From the NCBI GenBank assembly GCA_026874595.1, contig CM049311.1:76272453-76336452 (forward strand): 64,000 bases of DNA, in the 5' to 3' direction. Below are positions 23,530 to 34,754 of this stretch, piece by piece. Below the pieces are notes generated by a model, which saw only the letters and a list, made by a program, of their open reading frames with translations, was not told the origin of the DNA and did no database searches. Made by a program: the position numbers and the translations under genes. The DNA is from Sipunculus nudus. Taxonomy: Eukaryota; Annelida; Sipuncula; Golfingiida; Sipunculidae. The stretch's first letter is position 1, and each line of letters starts with the position of its first letter.

Positions 23530-24104
23530 AAAACACACTAATGATTCTGCAAACAAACTCCCAGCAAGTTGAATGAGATGAAGCCTGTAGGGCATGGGGT
23601 CCACAAAGCTGGTGTTGTCCTTTATTTTAGTTGGAGCATTCCTGGCCCTCTGATCTGCTTCCTCAAAGTTAAGTCGATGGAGCCTATTGGTTAGATGCTT
23701 ACGGAGGTCTTCTCTTCTCTTGAAGAGGCAGCCACACAGATGATAGGGAGAATAATAGCATGCAGGTAAATGCACCTCTCCCCACTAAGTCCCCAGTCGC
23801 ATGTGAGGGCCATTGCATCTTGGCACCTGGGTTGTAAGCAGATGTTAACAGGGCAGCTCATTGGCCGTTTTTCCACAAAATGTTCTGCAGAGGACCTTGC
23901 AGCTTGCCTGTCTGGGAGGTGTTGATGGTTGCAGGTTCTGGATCTTCCGCTGACATTCGTCACTATAGGGACGTCGAAAAAGCAAGTCTTCCATGGTTGG
24001 TTGCCAGCAAAATTCACCTCAAATTCCGGAATCCAGAAGTCATCAAAGGTGGATTACACTTCGTGTTGGGTCATTGTTGTCTCTGTGCGGGTCACCCTAA
24101 AATG
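23530..24104 (-). pseudogene. Exon-like segment 6 of a broken minus-strand locus, C2H2-like
   Basis: A TTCTCATTTTAG acceptor lies at about 24105. The following sequence is protein-like but changes frame at least twice. One frame gives about 100 residues containing WKTCFFDVPIVTNVSGRSR and SCPVNICLQPRCQDA. After a shift near 23770 another gives a segment with CLFKRREDLRKHLTNRLH, which resembles the helix half of a C2H2 finger, then FEEADQRARNAPTKIKDN. It is probably the most 3' part of the locus whose upstream pieces lie at 25-28.9 kb. The opposite-strand frame at 23154-23486 looks like a shadow. No function can be given. Confidence 0.4.
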
Positions 24105-24161
24105 AGAAGATTGCATTCTTCAGGACTTTTAAATATGCTGTTAATTACTGTAAGTTTATAG

Positions 24162-25128
24162 GAGCTAACATGAATTTTAATTTTGTTCAGTTACAGATCC
24201 AATCTAGCTGGGGCTCTACAATTTCTCCTACAGTAGGTAGGCATTGGGGTTGTAAGCTGATCAGTGGGGTTGGTTGCTTTGTCTTCATCGTGTAGACCGA
24301 TTAATTTTTGTTTGCATTGTTAATTTTCAGTTGCACAGATTTCTTTGAATGGACTGAGGTAAGAGTAACAATTGGCAAAAATACTATCAAGGACTTAGTG
24401 CTGTAGTATCTGTAAAATAAACAAATGCATAATAATAATAATATGTATGTAATGTGTTAACTATTTTAAACAAGAAACGCGTTCAATTTTGCACAAGTTT
24501 GTTGCTGAAAAAAACGTCTGCCAAGTGTAGATGAGATTCACCCTGCACTGAGCCCTAGCTCATTTTCTTGCCTTTTTTAGAAAGGCTTCTTGTCCCGTTG
24601 TCCGCAATTATGTGTTATATAATCTCTCTGCAAGCTTGGGCTGTACTTCTGTGTGCAGCTATATATTATAAGTAAGATAAAGCTTTCAACATATATAATA
24701 TGTTCAGGTCTGTGTGCTGGCGAGGTTAGCCTGCATAACTTCTTATGATCAGCATAAAAGGGTTCTAAAATTAAATGTTACTTACCATATTTGGGAAATT
24801 TTTGCAGACAGCACTGGAACTGGTAATGACATTTAGATATTTTAATCCACAATTTTACAAAAACACACAGAAGCTGTGCAATGTCCAGGAAATACTTATT
24901 ATGTATAATATATAATTGCTTATAATGTTCCTCTCTTAAAACAAATAAAGAAGACAATGAAAATGGCAATTTAAGGAAGTGCTGCATTGGATCTCAGGTT
25001 ATAGGAATACCAGTGATTCAACAGTTTCCAAGTCTAAAGCTGCCCATAGTTTAGTCAACACAGACAGAAGAGGGAATCTGTAAGTATTGCATTTCTACAG
25101 CAGTAGGTTGGCTGTCCCAGTTGATCGT
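24162..25128. other. Intron-like AT-rich DNA
   Basis: Between exon-like pieces of the minus-strand locus. Stops in all frames, no motif. Probably intron. Confidence 0.4.
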
Positions 25129-25866
25129 TTATCCCTCTATTATGTAGTTCTCAATCTCCTTTTCAATTGACATGTGTTCCTGTACAATATCAGCGATGTG
25201 TACAATCAGGTAATTCATAACAGAGTTGAAATCCCTGTCTTCGGCTGATGGTCCAGTTTTCTTGAATGGCGTAGGGGCTTTCTCTCTGACTGTGACACAT
25301 GGGGGTTTTATGGTTCTGATTATGCGTCCACAAGACCCTTGACGTGTCATCAAAGAATAGGGAATGTTGTTGGCAAATATACTCTCAACAACACTCTCCA
25401 TATCTTGACGGTTTGAGATGCGGTGAGGCATTTCATCTTTATTTTTGTCATTTAAGATTTTTTTCTGACACAGGATGCTCCATGCGAAAATGCATAAATT
25501 CTTTATTCAATTTAAATTGGAGCACCATGTCATTTCCAATTTGGACTTTGAAAGCTTTGCCCATATCCCTGTAGATATGCAACAAATGTTCACAAATTAA
25601 ATTGGGGGAAATTTCCTGATTAGATGACACACAGTAAATATAGGTATGGCATGATGAATTCTGAGTGGGCCTTTTTCACACAGGAAGACAGTAACTTTTT
25701 TTGTGCGGCCAAGTCAGGATCATTGTACCAAGGACCATATTCCTGGTAAATAGCTTTTTTATGGGCTTTGATGAAAAAGGGAAAACCTTCAGGAGCATTT
25801 GGTAAATGACTCCAACTGTGTAACATTCCGTCAGGTACTAAATGTCTCACCACGTTACACACAAAC
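25129..25866 (-). pseudogene. Exon-like segment 5 of the broken locus (longest coding stretch)
   Basis: A very good acceptor (CTTCTCCTCCTCCTCCCAG) ends at 25867, followed by about 245 codons of protein-like sequence down to TAA at 25129-25131. Two frame changes interrupt it: one near 25630, and one in a seven-A run near 25466. Recognisable stretches include MLHSWSHLPNAPEGFPFFIK, HLLHIYRDMGKAFKVQIGND and NDKNKDEMPHRISNRQDMES. The first part is rich in aromatic residues and the end is acidic and helical. I do not recognise the family. The homopolymer shift could be an assembly error rather than decay. Confidence 0.45.
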
Positions 25867-25999
25867 CTGGGAGGAGGAGGAGAAGCTACACTACTATCAC
25901 TGTCTGGGTCTAAAAGTCACTTGTCCCTTACACTGGCACCCCACATCTGAAAAACATACATCCGTGTTCAGTTTTTTTTCCTTTTTTAAACCTAATTTA

Positions 26000-26340
26000 T
26001 ACACATCAATATACAAATCATGTTCTCATCCAACACAATTTGTTGTTGCATTACAGTATCGCAACATGGCATAGCACATAAAGATGGATGGTACAGTTTT
26101 AACATTTTTATTTGAGCCATGTGTTTGCAATATAATTCCTGTATTGTTACCCTGTTCATAGCCTGTAACTGGTCTTTACTTACAAACTGTGTGTTCTCAA
26201 TTTGTGAGTCTTTGATCGCGCTCTCTTCACCTGCCATCAGTCTGTCAGAAGGGTGAGGCTGAATAGCTGCATGAGCACATGCCAACATGTTCTGATGGTC
26301 ACATATGCCTCCCTTACAAGCTGTTTCTTGAAAACATGCA
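26000..26340 (-). pseudogene. Exon-like segment 4 of the broken locus
   Basis: An open minus-strand frame of about 110 codons with Cys/His pairs (CIACF, CKGGICDHQ, CAHAA, LYCKH, CAMPCC) and MAGEESAIKDSQIEN. The Cys/His spacing suggests zinc binding but matches no standard finger. An alternative AAACAG acceptor lies inside the segment at about 26320. It lies between segments 3 and 5 and is on the same strand. Confidence 0.35.
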
Positions 26341-26416
26341 ATGCATGTACATGTATATCACCATCAATTGTGTGAACAATATAAAATATAACACTTAGAA
26401 AGAACCTTACTTTACC

Positions 26417-26890
26417 TGTGAAACAAAATGGCTCTCATCTTCGTCTTGCACAGAGGAAGAGGTAGGGGACTTGCTGAGAAGAGGACCTGATCTCCACAAT
26501 ATCCTGTGGAATCTGACCGCTGTGAATAGACTCATCCTGATCCTCAGATGGAGCTTGTGAGCTGGTACTTCAATCTACTGCGCCACCTGCTGGTCTGACC
26601 CAATCTGACACATGTTCATTACATCTTTCAGACTGATCTGACGGTACATACAAAGCATATCTTGAATACCTGAGTTTTATTATCACAGATTATTAATATA
26701 TCACAGTCTCAAGTATATCACAGTCTAACAAGATGTGCAACATATGTACTTACTAGACCAGCAACAGCTTCTGCAGCAGCTTGTGATTCATCGGGTATGG
26801 AACAAGGAGGCTGCACTGTAGATGGTGTCTTCTCAACAACCGGATTGGTGCTGCTAGCAGTAGATGAAGATGGTTTCTTTAATTTTAATT
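26417..26890 (-). pseudogene. Exon-like segment 3 with two clean splice donors
   Basis: Two short protein-like pieces each end at a donor. The first (about 26890-26758) is Ser/Thr/Pro-rich, includes VVEKTPSTVQPPCSIPDESQ, and ends before GTAAGTAC. The second (down to about 26417) ends SSSVQDEDESHFVSQ before GTAAAGTAAG. Such low-complexity linkers with correct donors fit true exons of a multi-exon gene rather than a processed copy. An in-frame stop lies in the upstream half of the second piece if it is read continuously. Confidence 0.35.
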
Positions 26891-26999
26891 AATTTCTTTT
26901 GCTGTTGTTCAAATGTTTAATATTGTTCAAATGCTTCTCCAAATCTACCTTCCTTTTAGCTACTTTTTTTGGAGTCCAATAATTTTAACGGACATGCGC

Positions 27000-27264
27000 G
27001 CACACTCCATTTTTATGGTGCTAGTGGTAACTGGTATGATTATGAAACAACTTCCAACATCTGGTGCATTTATATGTTTTGTCTGGTAGAATTTCCCTTG
27101 TGACAAGCAGCTTTGGAGAGCCCATTGGAATTACAATGCTGTCAATGATGTTTGCACCCCAACGTACTGCTCACCACTGACTGTACTCCACTCTCTTCCC
27201 TCTTTTAAACACTAAATGTGCATCAAAGTTCTCCCTTTCTACAGGGTGAAGTCTTACTTCGTAC
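27000..27264 (-). pseudogene. Exon-like segment 2, C2H2 zinc finger
   Basis: After a CATTTTATTATAG acceptor the minus strand encodes YEVRLHPVERENFDAHLVFK, a stop (TGA), then VRWGANIIDSIVIPMGSPKL and a finger-like YKCTRCWKLFHNHTSYH. The CxxC, the Phe and the His pair fit a C2H2 zinc finger, and a second stop follows. One in-frame stop in the middle marks decay. It gives the best clue that the locus once encoded a DNA-binding or otherwise zinc-finger protein. Confidence 0.4.
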
Positions 27265-27359
27265 CTATAATAAATGAGAAATAACATCAGTCACAGTTCT
27301 CTTTTTTCATGATAGGGTTACAGTTCAACCTTTTCATAATCAGGTTACAGTTCTCTCTT

Positions 27360-27950
27360 TTAAATGTATATTACAGCGGGTTGAGGTGCTGTCTGCAATG
27401 GGAATATACTACGCACAAGTCCACTGGGATGCATACATAAAACAGAATGTTCATCGGGTTATCAAACTCATGAGAAGACTTAACACACTTTTCTGATGAT
27501 ACCTCGCCTGTTGTGGTATTACACCTAAAGTACAAGGGGGCCACACACATGTCAGGGTCCTCCCTTGTCTCCCTTCTAACAAATCAGGCACTTATGTGTA
27601 CAGATACAAATGCAGTCTGAAGGCTTCGCGTAGCTGTTTCAGTTATGACGTGTGCATCTCTCTTTGATGTTTTATACGAAACTGGTTCAGGCAGATTACA
27701 AAAAGCCTTTACCACGTTGAAGACCAAAAATATCTTTTGGACACACGTCATATTCACAGTTCAGTGCTGTGTCAACTGCATGTAAGACAAGCATAATAAA
27801 GTCCCACATAGTGATATGTGACGACTTTTCCTTGGCATCAGAGAGCGGTTCAGGGACAGTTTCATTCATACAGGAAGAATCACAATTGTGGTTTTCACCA
27901 TGCTCTTGTAACACAGGTACTTCCACTCAGATTTTGTTTCGACTTCAACC
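27360..27950 (-). pseudogene. Exon-like segment 1b of the broken locus
   Basis: Protein-like sequence in at least three successive frames. It includes CMNETVPEPLSDAKEKSSHI and DVCPKDIFGLQRGKG, then after a shift in a T-run near 27700 NLPEPVSYKTSKRDAHVITE, an in-frame TGA near 27585, then CNTTTGEVSSEKCVKSSHEF, and ends LNPL with TAA. Continuity of style across the frame changes argues for a formerly intact exon. No family was recognised. Confidence 0.4.
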
Positions 27951-28086
27951 AATTTATTGTACTGTGCCTTATATCCCTGCATTTCTATAATGCGTTCATA
28001 ATCACATTTTCTGACAAAAAACAGTGCTTCCTCTGTATAAATATAAACTTGTCTATTTTACATGGATTCTACAAATAGTTATTAAA

Positions 28087-28215
28087 CTAATAAAGGCACT
28101 CTCCATTGCTCAGATGGAGGCATTCTGTAGTCTGTAGGGTGGAGGAAAACGGGAGAACCCAGAGAAAATCACCGGCCATAGACAGGCAACTACAACCCAC
28201 TCTCATGACCACACC
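28087..28215 (-). repeat. SINE-like dispersed repeat, copy B
   Basis: Inverted relative of 262-386, with the same order of GTGG..ATGAG, GGCCGGTGATTTTCTC, GGGTTCTCC and TCCACC boxes and the same GAGTGCC end. It lies between exon-like segments 1a and 1b of the broken locus, so it may sit in a former intron. Confidence 0.55.
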
Positions 28216-28493
28216 TCTGTATGTAAGTTGTATTCGCACCACAAATGTAATACACGCATGAACAGGGTGTACACATGTGGGATCTAATTCCCCCAGGACA
28301 TAACACTCATTATGTCTATGAAGCTAATCTCACCCTACACAGGAAGGGTTCAGCAACATCATTAGGCAATTCTGCTTTGTTGGTGCAACTCATAATCGTA
28401 GCATACATGTCGATGTATGCAATGATGGTGCAACAAAATCGAGACTGGGGGTCATATCTTATCGATTTTAATCTGCCAGTCTTTCTAGATAGC

Positions 28494-28860
28494 TAAAAAC
28501 CCCTTCAGGGTTAACTGCATCACATGCTGAGCAGCGTACCCTGAATTTTCTTTGTAAGAGCTCATCACACATTCTTCTGCAGTACTGATGCCCTCGTCCT
28601 GCACAACCAACCCAGACTTGACTGTGTCATACAAAAAGCATGAACACTCACTGGTTTCCTTACAGTCACAACATATTTTCTTGCCATAAACCTCAGGAGA
28701 AATTCACGCAAACGGTTGTGTCTTGGCGAGTTTCTTACGGGTTATTTGGAAATGCTTCCTCCTATCCACACCACATGCTTTCCTGTGAAGGTGTATCATT
28801 TGTCCAAAATTGTCCACCCCAATAAATGCTTTAACCAGCTCCATCACGAAGCAAGCAAAT
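28494..28860 (-). pseudogene. Exon-like segment 1a of the broken locus, Cys-rich
   Basis: On the minus strand, ELVKAFIGVDNFGQMIHLHR and a basic stretch lead to an in-frame TGA near 28704. The same frame then continues as ISPEVYGKKICCDCKETSEC, CSCFLYDTVKSGLVVQDEG and further to a TAG at about 28490. The CCDC..CSC cluster suggests metal binding. The frame is otherwise open on both sides of the TGA, so a single nonsense change is the simplest reading. The adjoining C-run at 28934-28950 and the plus-strand frame across it look like artefacts. Confidence 0.4.
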
Positions 28861-29244
28861 TGACATAACGGGTATACGTGGGCATAACTGGTACCCAGCC
28901 GTTTTTCCCTGGGGGTATTGTACACATCAAGAACCCCCCCCCCCCCCCCACCACCCTTGGCTGTGAGAGGACAATCTATAGCCTGATTTGGCGGGAAATT
29001 TTGATGAGGAATTCTTATGCTGACTATCAAAATTGCTCCCAAGACTTTTTTCCCCACATTAAACAAAAGGCACAGGGAGCAAGTATAAAACAACACACCC
29101 ATGTCCGGTATGAATTGGTCATTCTTTACAAGGACTATTTGGATGGTCCAATAGAAACTCTCTTGTTCAAAGACCTCATTAAAGATTTGTTTCCTTACTC
29201 CTCAGCGGACCTGAATGCAGCTGCCAGACAGATGTTCTTCTAAC

Positions 29245-32200
29245 AACTGACTTTGAAAACTTCCCCACTCAACTGAGGTTAACTTCGCCCCTATACTTTT
29301 TTACCTTAGGAAAATTTATCCACCCAAATATGGTGAACGCGTACTCAATGCAAAACTTCATCCCACACAAACTCCTACCCTATACAAAACTTATACCCCA
29401 TACAAAACTTCTACCCCCCAGAAAAGTTCTACCTTATTCAGCTTTTCCCCCAGAACGCTGTTTTGGTCACTAAATTCCTTTTGCCCAGCTCTCTCTCTCT
29501 CTCCCTCTCTCTGGGCAGAGGGTAAGTTTCCAAGCTTTCAAGGTTGCTGGCTACTGCAAGGGTTCCCCTGGGTAGAGAGAGGCTTGACCAATACCTGCAC
29601 AAAAGTAGCAAGTCATTAATTATAACTTTGTCTCAATGCTCCACAGACCCTTCCAGGAGCAAATTCCTATCAGTCAGGCATATTTGTATATAAATATATA
29701 TATACACATACACAATTTAATTGATACTAAAACATCTCCTCATGAGGGTATCTTGTTGACTGTAGCTTATTAAGAAAATTTGGTGAACCATTTGCTCTGA
29801 ATTCAGGGGCAGAATGGGGTGAGGATTGATCGCCACCCTACTCTTTTCCTGTCATGGCCTGTGTGTTACCCCCTTGGCTATGAGATCAGCCTGTCTTATG
29901 GTGCAATCCTCGCCCCTAGCTCTTGTCAGATTGACATATTGTTTTGCATAAATTTGTCAAGAAGAATTTGTTACAGCAGCAGTCTTGTCACCCAGTCACC
30001 ATTCCTTCTTAATCAGGAGTGACATGGAATCTTTTTTGTTTTACTACTATATATGGTGTAAAACTAATTTATTTGTGTTTGATTTAGAGTATTTGACTTA
30101 GAAAAATGAACAGTTGTATGATAAGGAGTATTTTAATTTTGTTTGCAGCATGTTTATATTTTTTTGTCAGTTGGTTCAGGCTAGTTTCCATTCTTACACT
30201 GAGGAGTGAGTAGATGATGGACAAAGTATACTAATAGCACCACCAACCTGAGCAAACTTTTAACCAGGCAAATACCTCCAGCACATGCCATTTGCAGGCT
30301 GTATTGAAATGGTGCACAAGAACCTATGTAATAGATAATGTAACAAATTCATATTGCAGAAACACAATTTTTATTAATACATTTGCAGGCTGCATGATAA
30401 AGTATGTGATATAATACCAGTCATCACAAGGGTTTGATATAAACATTAGTTACATATAGGTACTTTCATTTAAATAACATAGGGTTTCATTGTAACCTTC
30501 ATGTATTGTGGTGGACTCTTCTACTGAGTAAGGTTTTCATGCAGTTGCCTGTTCATGATACCAATGATATTTTTGTAATAAAATGTTACAGTTTATCCCC
30601 TCTCTACATGGACAAGTTTAGCTACTGGGTATATATTTGTCCAGGGGTTTCATGCCTCTGTGGGACTACTGTATCATGCCACAAGTCATTTTAATGTTAT
30701 GCTACATTAAGAAAAAGGAAAATATTTCAGCAAACATGTTGCCACCTATTTTGAATTTAATTAGTGATGGGTCCAAGGATAAGACCCATTGTACCCAATA
30801 ATTATTTTGAGATGATGCTACCACCTAGAGTTTGTCTGTAGCAAGCTGGTATTTTTACATTACAATCATAACATAAAAGTAGTCAGTATTCAATCTTCTG
30901 TGTCAGACAGTTTGATACTGTTTTGTTTATTTAACAATAAATACTTATTATCATTTTGTCACAGACTTACTTATCAGGGATTTGTGACAATCTGTTATTT
31001 TTCACTTTATAAATACCATTTAAAATTGCCCCAATCATTCATTATCATTTTGTTGCTTCGTGGCTAGTCCTATCATGTGTGTGCTGGGTTCTGTGCATGA
31101 TGCTTGCAAAATGTTGATCATAGTCTCTGTTTCAATGATAATATCACTAATATTTGCCATATCTGTAAAGTTATTATATTATCTATGTTGCCTCAAATTT
31201 AGAGTATTCTCATTCACTATATTAATACCATCGTATACAATACCAAGACTACAGTGGCCTCATCATCTAGCTTGTTATCATTTCTGTGTTGCCTAGCTTT
31301 CGTTTGGCATCTTTATCACAGCCAAATATCTTGATCAGTATCATTATCCAGTCTTGCCTTATCCACCCTGCCCCCCACCCCCACCCCTGATTTTCATCAC
31401 TTCATTCCTCATCTTTTTTTCCCATAGTCCACGTACCATATTATGAGACCAGATTTTGTGAGTTATAATTATAAAACTAACAAGTGCCATTTACAATTCA
31501 TTAACCAGGTGATGTCAATTTTTCCAGCAAATTTTCAATCATGAAAGACGTACCATATCATTATCTATAATTGATTTGTTTTCCTAATAGTAAAATTTTG
31601 GTGATCATTGTTGAAGAATCATGTTTGCTGGCTTCTTATGCTTGCCCCATTGCTTGTACCTTGAAGCAGCCACATCAAATGCGTAATCTCTACTGTTAGT
31701 TATTCAAGAAACGAGCCTTGTCCTTCAGATGGTCATGGTCAAGGACCTTCAAGACCAATGGGCCATTGACAGTCTGTGAATGATGGAGCTTTATTAGCAG
31801 TTGTGAATGTTTATAGCTTTAACAAATTGTTTCGCATCATGATCACCCAACAGATCCACATGGCATACAAGTAACTTTACTTGTGGACAATTAAAGTCAA
31901 GTAAAAGAAAAAAGAATTGCACAGGGCTTCTAAATTATACAACAATCTACAGCCTAAGATACTGGAGTGACCAGAGTGATGGTAAACTGTAAAGTCGAAT
32001 ACGGTAAATAACAGGAGACACAACTTTTGCAACAGTTTAAGTCTGATATGGAACATTTCTTCATCGATGGATATTGCTAAGTTGATTCATTTCATGCAGG
32101 ACTTTCCAGAAAAAAAAACAAGAACAGTTATGCCAAACTATTGATCAAATAGACTTTTGTACATGGAGGTCAGTTATATGGTTGCAGTGCTGAAGCTGGC

Positions 32201-32620
32201 CAACCTTGTCATCTTTGAGCTAGCTGACTTTGGAAAGAGACTGACAAAAGGGCAAAGCAATTTTGAATCTTGACACAAGAAAGCATGCATAAGATCTGTG
32301 ATATGGTTTTTCACACAAGAATTCTGAATTGGAGACAAAAAGGACAGAGATGATTTAAAGAACATGTGAAAGAGCAAATTATCATGTTCAGACTGCATCA
32401 GTGCAACCATGTGCAAAAACAGTTGTTATGTTATGTTTGAGGACTAATTCAATTGCATACAAATATGATTCTCTGATACTTGAATCATGAAGCTGAAACA
32501 GTGAAGATTTGCTTCAAACTATATTGCCTACTCTGACATAGTCACAGCAAATAGCAAAAACCTTTGCCAACATTAAAATGAGGAGTGTCCTGTAGATGGT
32601 GACTGGAAAGAGAGCCAGGA
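29245..32620. other. Intergenic DNA, no gene seen
   Basis: No supported coding region. CT-rich tract at about 29495-29520; T/TA tract near 29690. The stretch GGGCAGAGGGTA and what follows at about 29512-29580 weakly resembles the R/U5 part of the LTRs at 7275 and 13547, but it is too diverged to call. Confidence 0.4.
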
Positions 32621-32622
32621 AG

Positions 32623-32724
32623 CTAGAGAGGCGTTGTTGAGTGGGTGGTCTCAGGTCTAGAGAGTCGTTGTTGAGTGGGTGGTCTCAGGTCTAGAGAGTC
32701 GTTGTTGAGTGGGTGGTCTCAGGT
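32623..32724 (+). repeat. Minisatellite, 3 x 34 bp
   Basis: CTAGAGAGKCGTTGTTGAGT followed by GGGTGGTCTCAGGT is repeated three times with one difference between units. Confidence 0.95.
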
Positions 32725-33540
32725 TCAGCGTCAGCCAAGATGCCTTGGGACTTATAAAATTTGTGTTTTATGTATCTTCCTTGGAAATAGACTTCAGTCA
32801 AAAGAAGGATATAAGCTGTTCCAGTGCAATCAAGTCAAAGACAAACATTACAGCAATTGATTTATGTTGGCAAAGAGGTACATGCAGTGTGGTTAGGCAG
32901 TTCACAACAAAGTTGGCAGTATGTTCTGACTGCCAGCCGTTCCCCAGATTCTTTACCATGCATCACCAAGCTGTCTTTGTTAGGATGCTGTTTTTTTTTT
33001 TAAGATACACATTTTACTTTATATGGTTAAGGCCCATACAGCATGGCGTCACCATCAGCACTTTTCTTTGTATTATCATCTCTCATCCATTGCATTCCAT
33101 TGTGGTTTGTAGAGCTTTGTTTAAATAACATTATCAGCCCTGCTTTGTTCACTTGATAATCTCCTTATCTTTTTATTGGTATGAGCAGTATATAATCATA
33201 ATGTTATCAATTGACTGAAGTCCTACCAACTGGCATCAGTTGCTATTATTGTAACTTATGGTTCGGTTTCTCTTAGAACCTTAAAGAGTGAAAATTTGCC
33301 TGACTTCTTAACATTTTCTGTTGCTGGCTTTGTATTGTATTGTACCTTGGCAAATTATAATATAATGAATTATTGCACTTATGAACAGTGCAAGTTCCAT
33401 TTTAGTGAATACCATTGTAGTGAGTTGTTATATGAATAATCACATACATACATCACCTTCAAGAATTTCAAGACAAAAGGGGTGAAATTAACTCAGTCAA
33501 GTACTGGTAGGTCATACTTAGACCTGCCAGTCACTTGCCA
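32725..33540. other. Intergenic DNA, no gene seen
   Basis: Nothing beyond a ten-base T-run near 32991. The frame over 32709-33128 carries no recognisable motif. Confidence 0.4.
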
Positions 33541-33544
33541 TCTG

Positions 33545-33985
33545 TTTACTCATAATCATCAGTATTGTTTCAACAAGATCATTGGTAGAATTTGCCTTCA
33601 GATCTCAGCTAGGTGTTGTTTTGACAAAATCATCACTAGAGTTTGTTTGCCTTTAAATAAGTTTAATTCTTGACTCAGTGTTGTTTTATCTAGATCATGA
33701 GTGGACTTCCCCTTCATCTCTCAACTTATGTTGTTTGGTCAAGATTATCTGTTGAATTTGCCTTGATCTGTCAACTTGATGTTGTTTTGTCAAGATCATC
33801 AGTGGAATTTACCATATCTTGACTCATTTTTTTTTTATCAAGATCATCATTGGGCTTTGCCTTTATCTCCTGACTCAGTATTGTCTTGAAAAGATCATCA
33901 GTGGACTTGGCCTTCCTCTTGACTCAGTGTTGTTCTGTCAAGATCATCAGGGAAAATTACCTTCTGTTTGTGTGGATGTAATGTT
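33545..33985 (+). repeat. Diverged minisatellite, about 8 units of 45-65 bp
   Basis: Each unit has TGTTGTTTTGTCAAGATCAT followed by CAGTGGAATTTGCCTT and a variable TCTTGACTCAG spacer. Units vary in length and share roughly 70-85 percent of bases. Non-coding. Confidence 0.85.
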
Positions 33986-33989
33986 TTGG

Positions 33990-34750
33990 TCCAAGAAATT
34001 AAATTACTAACCCTCTGCAGGTACTCATGTCATCATTGCACACAAAATGTATTCAAATAAAGGATTTGACAACATTTGTATTTTTTTGTTACTAAACACA
34101 CTGATTTGTATTTTATTTTCATATTATCCAAACACACTGTAACTTTTTCAGAGACCATATGTATTATTTTTAAGCTTCTCTCGTAAGTTTATACATCTTG
34201 CATAATCATTGTCTCTTCCTCCCATCTGTATTCATCATATATATTACTGGTTACTTAATCTGAATTGTCTTGTTAAATAACACAGGAGCCTTTCTGGAGA
34301 AAAAGCCAGATCATCCGTCGGTGAAAGTTCTGTGAATTGGAAAGTTACGACAGTAAAATAGAAGCGTAGAAGCGTAGCCTTCACCATTAGAACAAAACAT
34401 ATCAGAAAGTGGTAGTACCATGCAGCTGAAATGTAAACTTGGACATCAACTCAGGTAGCAAACGTGATCCTGCCTTGAATGATGCCAGTAAGAGATAGAC
34501 TCAAAACCAGTGATGATGTATACAAGTAAAATAAGTGCATGTAGAGTGATATCATGTGTGCACCATTTGTCGGCAAGTGTAAACTGATAACAAACATGTA
34601 GCAGATGATGGATATTTGGTACGGTGAAACTGGTTAACACATTCCAGTTCCTAACCACAAAAAGTGTAACCAGGAATGTGTTCTATCACAAAAAAGCCAG
34701 AACAATACTAAGTCAAAACATCTTTTAATTTTATGAAATTGAGTCTGGTT
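33990..34750. other. Intergenic DNA, no gene seen
   Basis: AT-rich, stop-rich sequence up to the left end of the large Helentron-like copy. No feature was identified. Confidence 0.4.
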
Positions 34751-34754
34751 TTTA

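Noticed and set aside
28878-29243. 121-codon plus-strand frame
   Set aside because: It starts in and runs through a C-run (poly-Pro). The minus strand here carries other coding-like sequence, and no motif was recognised.
29500-29580. Weak similarity to the R/U5 part of the LTRs at 7275 and 13547
   Set aside because: Only short boxes (GGCAGAGGGTA, GGGTAGAGAG) match with large gaps; no TG...CA boundaries.
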